Source: Rhizobium sp. Root483D2 (GTDB taxonomy: Bacteria; Pseudomonadota; Alphaproteobacteria; Rhizobiales; Rhizobiaceae). Taken from it: a DNA stretch of 49,265 bases. The notes under the pieces are model-generated. The model saw nothing but the letters and a program-made list of their open reading frames with translations, searched no databases and had not been told where the DNA came from. How positions within the stretch are numbered: position 1 is the stretch's first letter; every line of letters begins with the position of its first letter. The stretch spans positions 3,668 through 52,932 of the forward strand of contig NZ_LMFB01000004.1 in the NCBI RefSeq assembly GCF_001426685.1, written 5' to 3'. Shown here in pieces: positions 45,512-49,265 of the stretch. The position numbers and the translations under genes were made by a program.

Positions 45512-45967
45512 ATGCCATTGCAAGACATAGCAAAGTGGATCGAGGACAGAAAGGTTTTATCCCGGTTGGGCGGGATTGCCGCACTGTGCCTGACTGCGAC
45601 CAGCCTTTCGGGATGCCTCGGCGGCCTTGACTTCTCCGGAACGCCGGATGTCGACAGGACCGTTTCGACAAGCTCAGTTCCGGCTGTGCGCAGTGACGAA
45701 GACAATTCCGATGCCGTCACTGTCAGAAACGCCGTGTCATCGGCCGATGTGACCCGCATGTCCGGAAATCCCATTCCCTGGGCGAATTCCAGCTCGGGCA
45801 GCGCCGGCGTGATCAGCAGCATCGCCGAGGAACAGGTCAACGGCACCACCTGCCGCCGCTTTACCACCACGCGTCATTCCTATCAGGGCATCGCCAAATT
45901 CGACGGTAACACCTGCCTTCTGGGCAATGGCGAATGGTATCTGACCAGTTTTGGCCCGCGCAGCTGA
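45512..45967 (+). CDS. RT0821/Lpp0805-like surface lipoprotein
   Basis: 151 residues. The signal LGGIAALCLTATSLSGC ends in a lipobox (LSGC), so the protein is probably lipid-anchored. The C-terminal domain (GVISSIAEEQVNGTTCRRFTTTRHSYQGIAKFDGNTCLLGNGEWYLTSFGP) matches the RT0821/Lpp0805 surface-protein domain of alphaproteobacteria, with two cysteines that may pair. Start at ATG 45512; the signal fits it. The gene is divergent from pdxH. Function unknown. Confidence 0.82.
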   Translation: MPLQDIAKWIEDRKVLSRLGGIAALCLTATSLSGCLGGLDFSGTPDVDRTVSTSSVPAVRSDEDNSDAVTVRNAVSSADVTRMSGNPIPWANSSSGSAGVISSIAEEQVNGTTCRRFTTTRHSYQGIAKFDGNTCLLGNGEWYLTSFGPRS

Positions 45968-46184
45968 TCCTTTGCCGATACCGCCCGTTAACCACGCTGC
46001 AACAAAGGCGCGGTGGAGGGCGATTTACACAACCGGCGGGCGCCCGCAGCTAACCGGAATTTAAGCAGCCGCTTTACATCATCACCGCAAAAGGGACAAA
46101 GCCGCCGGCGCGGCTTCCCGATTGTTTCAACAGGCTGAAGCGAACCGCAACATGCGGCCTCGGTCTTCAAGGGCGGTGACAGGC

Positions 46185-47336
46185 ATGCGTGATCCCTATT
46201 CAGTGCTCGGCGTCAGACGCAATGCCGGACCCGACGAGATCAAGGCCGCCTGGCGCTCCGTGGCGAAAGCCGTGCATCCCGACCAGAACAAGGACGATCC
46301 GCTCGCCACGCAGCGCTTTGCCGAGGCCGGCCGCGCCTATGAGGTGCTGAAGGACCCGAAACTGCGCAACCGCTACGACTATGCCCGCCGCGAGGCCGAA
46401 CTGCGCCGCATGGAAGACATGAAGCGCAAGGCGCGCGGACCAGAGGAAGAGACCATCGATCCGGAAACCGCCGAAGACATGATCTCGCGCATCTTCGGCG
46501 CCGACGACCGGGCAAAGGCCGAGAACGCCCGCCGCGAAGACCGCAAGCCGGCAGCCGGATCGCAGGCCGCCACACCAAAGGCAAAGCCGGACGCGAAGCC
46601 GCAACAAAGAGCCGAACCGAAGTCCGAGGCGAGGCCCGAACCCAAAGCCGAACCTAAGCCCGAACAAAGGGCAGAGGCAGAACTGGAGACCGGCACCGAA
46701 GCAAAGGCCGAACCAGCGGACAAGATGCCGATCTTCGGCGGCTTTCCGCGCGCGGCGGCACCGGCCGCAGACCTGGTTTCGGCCATCGTGCGGCGGATCC
46801 GGGGTGCGGCAAGCAAACCCGCGCTTGAAAAGGTGCCGGATATTTTCTGCGACGTCACGGTTTCGATCGAGGACATTTTCCGCCGGGAAAAGCCTGTGGC
46901 AACGCTGCCCGACGGCAAGACCCTGAAGGTCGCCCTGCCCCTGGGCACCACCGATGGCAGCGTCGTGCGCCTCAAGGAAATGGGCTACCGGCTGAACGGC
47001 ATGCAGCGCGGCGATGTCGTCGTTGCGGTGCGCGTGCTTGAGGATGGCCGCTTCCGCACCGACGGTACGGACCTGCGCACCACCCTTCCCGTCAATATCC
47101 AGGACGCAATCCTTGGCTGCGATATGACGGTCGAAACCCTGACCGGCCCGGTCAGCGTCACCATTCCAGCCTGGTCGGGCTCCGACCACGTGATCAGGCT
47201 GGAGGGCCATGGCCTGCCGGCAGCTGAGGGCAGACGTGGCGACCTTCTGGTGGAACTGCGGCTGATGCTGTGGGAAAAGCCGGATGAAAAGGTAACCGAC
47301 CTGATGCGCAGCCTGCGCAACGGCCTGTTCCTGTAA
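46185..47336 (+). CDS. DnaJ-domain protein, CbpA-like without zinc finger
   Basis: 383 residues. The J domain (1-65) holds HPD (31-33) in KAVHPDQNKDDPL and should stimulate a DnaK-type chaperone. After a Lys/Glu/Ala/Pro-rich linker (about 120-185) with imperfect repeats of PKAEPKPE type comes the DnaJ C-terminal substrate-binding region: VTVSIEDIFRREKPVATLPDGKTLKVALPLGTTDGSVVRLKEMG and TTLPVNIQDAILGCDMTVETLTGPVSVTIPAWS. There are no CxxCxGxG repeats, so it is a class-II J protein. The ATG at 46185 is chosen because the J domain begins at once; two in-frame upstream ATGs exist (46122, 46152). Confidence 0.93.
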   Translation: MRDPYSVLGVRRNAGPDEIKAAWRSVAKAVHPDQNKDDPLATQRFAEAGRAYEVLKDPKLRNRYDYARREAELRRMEDMKRKARGPEEETIDPETAEDMISRIFGADDRAKAENARREDRKPAAGSQAATPKAKPDAKPQQRAEPKSEARPEPKAEPKPEQRAEAELETGTEAKAEPADKMPIFGGFPRAAAPAADLVSAIVRRIRGAASKPALEKVPDIFCDVTVSIEDIFRREKPVATLPDGKTLKVALPLGTTDGSVVRLKEMGYRLNGMQRGDVVVAVRVLEDGRFRTDGTDLRTTLPVNIQDAILGCDMTVETLTGPVSVTIPAWSGSDHVIRLEGHGLPAAEGRRGDLLVELRLMLWEKPDEKVTDLMRSLRNGLFL

Positions 47337-47588
47337 CGGTTTTGCGACAAAATCCTGGGATGACGGCGGCCTTTCCGGCTACTGACCCAATATTACGGGG
47401 ACTAACAGTTCCTGATCTCCCCCGCGCTTGAACCACCGGGACGGCTATGTCATAGCCAATGCTCGAAAAATTCAGAGCCGACGCGACCGCAAGGGGCGCG
47501 AGGGCTCCGGCAAGTTCAACATATGCGCATTTCCAGCCGGCACAGGCCTGGCTGATGAAAGCATAGGCTTTATTGGGGGCATAACATC

Positions 47589-48407
47589 ATGTCGCAAACA
47601 TCCGGTCTGATGAAGGGCAAACGCGGCCTCATCATGGGGGTCGCGAACAACCGGTCGATCGCATGGGGCATTGCCAAGGCAATTCACGCGCAGGGCGGCG
47701 AACTGGCATTCACCTATCAGGGCGATGCACTGAAGAAGCGGGTCGAGCCGCTGGCCGAGGAACTCGGTGCGGTTCTCGCCGGGCATTGTGACGTCAGCGA
47801 CGAGACCACCATCGACGCCGTCTTCGAACATCTGGAAAAGACCTGGGGCAAGATCGACTTCCTCGTTCACGCCATCGGCTTTTCCGACAAGGACGAACTC
47901 ACCGGCCGCTATGTCGACACGTCGGCTGCCAACTTCGCCCTGACGATGAACATCTCGGTCTATTCCTTCACCGCCGTTGCGCGGCGCGCCGAAAAGCTGA
48001 TGACCGATGGCGGCTCGATGCTGACCATGACCTATTACGGCGCCGAAAAGGTGATGCCGAACTACAACGTCATGGGCGTTGCAAAGGCGGCGCTCGAAGC
48101 CAGCGTCAAATATCTTGCCGTCGATCTCGGCCCGAAGAACATCCGCGTCAACGCGATCTCGGCCGGCCCGATCAAGACGCTTGCCGCCTCCGGCATCGGC
48201 GACTTCCGCTATATTCTCAAGTGGAACGAATATAATGCACCGCTGCGCCGCACCGTCACCATCGAGGAAGTCGGCGATGTCGGCCTCTACATGCTGTCGG
48301 ACCTGTCACGCTCGGTGACCGGCGAGGTCCATCATGCCGATAGCGGCTATCATGTCGTCGGCATGAAGGCGGTCGATGCGCCGGATATCGCCGTCGTCAA
48401 GGACTGA
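47589..48407 (+). CDS. fabI: Enoyl-[acyl-carrier-protein] reductase (NADH), FabI
   Basis: 272 residues. The last reductive step of fatty-acid elongation and the target of triclosan-type inhibitors. Cofactor loop GVANNRSIAWGIAKAI, then HAIGFSDKDELTGRYVDTS, and the catalytic pair Tyr159-x6-Lys166 in YYGAEKVMPNYNVMGVAKAALEA, with Tyr149 nearby. RVNAISAGPIKTLAASGIGDF and SGYHVVGM complete the pattern. The 252-base upstream gap probably holds its promoter. The histidine phosphatase follows at 48498. Confidence 0.97.
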   Translation: MSQTSGLMKGKRGLIMGVANNRSIAWGIAKAIHAQGGELAFTYQGDALKKRVEPLAEELGAVLAGHCDVSDETTIDAVFEHLEKTWGKIDFLVHAIGFSDKDELTGRYVDTSAANFALTMNISVYSFTAVARRAEKLMTDGGSMLTMTYYGAEKVMPNYNVMGVAKAALEASVKYLAVDLGPKNIRVNAISAGPIKTLAASGIGDFRYILKWNEYNAPLRRTVTIEEVGDVGLYMLSDLSRSVTGEVHHADSGYHVVGMKAVDAPDIAVVKD

Positions 48408-48497
48408 CACGCAGACGAAAGCATTCCGGGGCTGCTGCAGAAAAGCCGCCCCGGCTCCTGCCTTGGGTCTCAAGGACCCCTCTCCCGGAGTTTCTCC

Positions 48498-49082
48498 GTG
48501 ACCATTTACATGATCCGCCACGGCCAGACCGACTGGAATGCGCAAATCCGCATGCAGGGACAGAAGGACATACCGCTCAACGATACCGGCAGGCGGCAGG
48601 CGAGCGGCAATGGCCGCGCCCTTCTCGATCTTCTGGGACAGGAGGCGAACACATTCGACTTCGTCGCCAGTCCGCTTCACCGCACCCGCGAGACCATGGA
48701 ACTCATTCGCGAAGCCATAGGCCTTGCCCGCTCCGGATACCGGATGGACGACCGCTTGAAGGAAGTCTCCTTCGGGGATTGGGAAGGCTATACAATGGCC
48801 GAACTCGAGCGGGACATGCCCGAGCGTGTCGCCGAGCGGGAATTGTCGAAATGGGATTTCATCCCGCCGGGAGCGGATGCCGAAAGCTATGAGATCCTGT
48901 CATGGCGGGTCGGCGCCTGGCTTTCCAGCGTTTCGGGCCCAACCGTCTGCGTCAGCCATGGCGGCGTCATCCGCACATTGTTCAAGATATGCGGTGCGAT
49001 GGACGCGGAAGAGGCAGCGCTTGGCGCCATCCCTCAGGACCGGATTTTGAAAATTGAGAACGGCACGATCGGCTGGCTCTGA
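48498..49082 (+). CDS. Histidine phosphatase family protein (phosphoglycerate-mutase-like)
   Basis: 194 residues from a GTG with CGGAG seven bases upstream. The catalytic RHG is YMIRHGQTDWN (His8), and the second active-site His is in VCVSHGGVIRTLF. The conserved ASPLHRTRETMELI and DDRLKEVSFGDWEGYTMAEL fit the broad-specificity phosphatase branch rather than glycolytic Pgm. Substrate unknown. It lies behind fabI, an arrangement I recall from related rhizobia. Confidence 0.92.
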   Translation: MTIYMIRHGQTDWNAQIRMQGQKDIPLNDTGRRQASGNGRALLDLLGQEANTFDFVASPLHRTRETMELIREAIGLARSGYRMDDRLKEVSFGDWEGYTMAELERDMPERVAERELSKWDFIPPGADAESYEILSWRVGAWLSSVSGPTVCVSHGGVIRTLFKICGAMDAEEAALGAIPQDRILKIENGTIGWL

Positions 49083-49167
49083 ACCCAAACCGACTGAGCA
49101 ACACTGAACCGGTGGTACCAGACTGCTGCCACTGAATAAGCTTGTTTGACGAGAACGATACCTCACT

Positions 49168-49265
49168 CTCCGTCATCCTCGTCCTTGTGGCGGGGATCCA
49201 GCGACCCGACGTCCGTCGGGTCAAAAGACTCTTTCAGCTCAAGGACTTGAGCTGGCTGGATCCCC
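49168..49265. repeat. Three-arm palindromic repeat at the window edge
   Basis: GGGGATCCAGC (49192-49202) pairs exactly with GCTGGATCCCC (49255-49265). Inside are two further hairpins: GACCCGACG/CGTCGGGTC (49203-49222) and CAGCTCAA/TTGAGCTG (49235-49254). The preceding bases (ccgtcatcctcg) match one end of the dispersed unit seen at 29168 and 35428. The window ends inside or at the edge of the element. Confidence 0.75.

Overview
The window is a stretch of chromosome from an alphaproteobacterium of the order Rhizobiales, most likely family Rhizobiaceae (Rhizobium/Agrobacterium relatives). This rests on four things: high GC outside a few islands; a CcrM-type cell-cycle adenine methyltransferase; the gene order ctaC-ctaD-ctaB-coxF-ctaG-ctaE, then DUF983-SURF1-DUF1304-ispH-thrB-rnhA; and intergenic mosaic repeats of the RIME kind. 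No rRNA, tRNA, CRISPR array, prophage or transposase was seen. Gene calls come from reading the sequence, without database searches.

Layout. 1-3813: a DsbA-like lipoprotein and a DUF721 protein (minus) diverge from mutY, a HAD phosphatase and an NTF2-like protein (plus). 3935-7030: an RTX calcium-binding protein, a tiny two-CxxC protein and ccrM. 7198-12482: small regulated modules (monooxygenase/NIPSNAP pair with a divergent ArsR; MFS efflux pump; DUF1284; aldo/keto reductase with a divergent LysR). 12645-20948: a HAD hydrolase, a repeat-filled gap, a lipoprotein, then thrC, an M16 peptidase, a GNAT acetyltransferase and a large GGDEF-EAL protein. 20949-22189: a lower-GC, gene-poor island with a MazF/PemK-like toxin gene and no visible antitoxin. 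22190-27696: zinc peptidase, CsbD, YqgE, DsbD-alpha-like protein, peroxiredoxin, ArsR-SRPBCC operon, small secreted protein and VOC protein. 27700-38250 (all minus): the aa3 cytochrome c oxidase operon with its assembly factors, a HigBA-like toxin-antitoxin pair, then SURF1, ispH, thrB and rnhA. 38689-49082: IalB-like protein, tldD, a SPOR-domain D,D-carboxypeptidase, a 25-residue membrane peptide plus a membrane protein, polysaccharide deacetylase, pdxH, lipoprotein, DnaJ-like protein, fabI and a histidine phosphatase.

How the genes fit together. The oxidase block encodes subunits I, II and III, heme O synthase, the CuB insertion factor CtaG, a CoxF-type small protein and SURF1, so nearly a whole aa3 oxidase pathway is in one place. 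A perfect FNR/FixK-type box (TTGAT-N4-ATCA A) sits just upstream of ctaC and suggests oxygen control. thrB and thrC complete threonine synthesis from homoserine but lie about 12 kb apart. Three regulator/target pairs have candidate operators in their shared intergenic DNA (two ArsR, one LysR).

Most of the window is ordinary rhizobial core genome. I did not find a convincing new multi-gene system. The best leads are the regulatory boxes, a pair of repeats whose hairpin is preserved by compensatory changes, a three-arm repeat at the right edge, the orphan toxin island, an alternating-histidine tail on cytochrome oxidase subunit I, and a conserved-looking 25-residue peptide gene.
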